In this document: piece after piece, positions 38,204-38,268 of the stretch
Layout: every line of letters begins with the position of its first letter
Position numbering within the stretch: position 1 is the stretch's first letter
Virus record (IMG/VR): IMGVR_UViG_3300030380_005324
Span: 516 to 38,783 of that record
DNA: 38,268 nt
Reading direction: 5' to 3' (one strand)
Origin: a virus
Notes under the pieces: generated by a model
What the model saw: the letters and a program-made list of their open reading frames with translations, nothing else
Told to the model about the DNA's origin: nothing
The model's database searches: none
Position numbers and translations under genes: made by a program

Positions 38204-38268
38204 ATGAATAAATTAAAAACTTCACGCGAGTCTGAATCTAGAACTAAACTTTCTAGAAAGAAAGATTG
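38204..38268 (+). CDS. Start of the next head-module gene (cut by window edge)
   Basis: GGAG precedes ATG 38204. Only the first 21 codons are present: MNKLKTSRESESRTKLSRKK. In related phages I recall a small protein with a basic start here, just before the major capsid gene; that cannot be confirmed. Confidence 0.55.
   Translation, partial: MNKLKTSRESESRTKLSRKKD

Noticed and set aside
1-38268. Phage RNA polymerase, integrase, endolysin and major capsid genes
   Set aside because: Searched for by motif in every long frame and not found; capsid and tail tube genes are probably outside the window.

Overview
The window is a stretch of a tailed double-stranded DNA phage genome, cut at both ends. 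It holds a large terminase, a ~775-residue portal, a scaffold, internal virion proteins and a complete replication set, and no bacterial housekeeping genes. The DNA is strongly AT-rich. Genes are packed with ATGA and TAATG start/stop overlaps. The gene repertoire (SNF2-type helicase, family A polymerase, RecB-like exonuclease, DUF3310 protein, GroES-like co-chaperonin, many short Lys/Gly-rich virion proteins) is what I associate with marine podovirus-like phages of alphaproteobacteria such as SAR11 (pelagiphage / HMO-2011-like groups). Host and morphology are inference. No phage RNA polymerase, integrase, endolysin or tRNA gene was recognised here.

Layout. (1) 1-9414, rightward: the 3' part of a glycosyltransferase gene, then a virion block (glycine-rich protein, GNAT-like protein, Gln/Ala-rich protein, a 451-aa protein, a 1037-aa probable ejection protein, a coiled-coil/TM peptide and a 573-aa protein with an apparent polyvalent-protein domain). 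(2) 9401-18306, replication: RecB/Cas4-like exonuclease, a lone leftward SNF2 helicase, coiled-coil protein, SSB-like protein, archaeo-eukaryotic-type primase, SF1 helicase, DUF3310, zinc ribbon and PolA. (3) 18355-21476: three small leftward genes, then a rightward group with a ParB-fold protein, and a structured leader. (4) 21477-21918: a noncoding segment with an 11-bp iteron-like array, followed by the probable small terminase gene. (5) 22931-27607: about sixteen small leftward genes of unknown function, with GC-rich hairpins between some of them. (6) 27761 onward, rightward: VRR-NUC nuclease, a GC-rich noncoding segment, then the packaging/head module: TerL, portal, LAGLIDADG endonuclease, a TM protein (possible holin), a run of short basic GG-motif proteins, methyltransferase, GroES-like protein, scaffold and the start of the next gene. 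The major capsid gene is expected just beyond the right edge.

How it fits together. The primase, SF1 and SNF2 helicases, PolA, SSB-like protein and two PD-(D/E)XK-type nucleases form a self-contained DNA replication and processing set. Promoters look sigma70-like, which fits use of the host RNA polymerase. Several start within 5-7 bases of an SD-less ATG (leaderless pattern), and several share a TTGCAA/TTGCAT -35 box. The most unusual signals are the iteron array before terS, a duplicated GNRA-hairpin plus SD module in the leftward block, a leader with two strong hairpins and a coupled 34-codon ORF, and two recurrent peptide motifs in the basic virion proteins.
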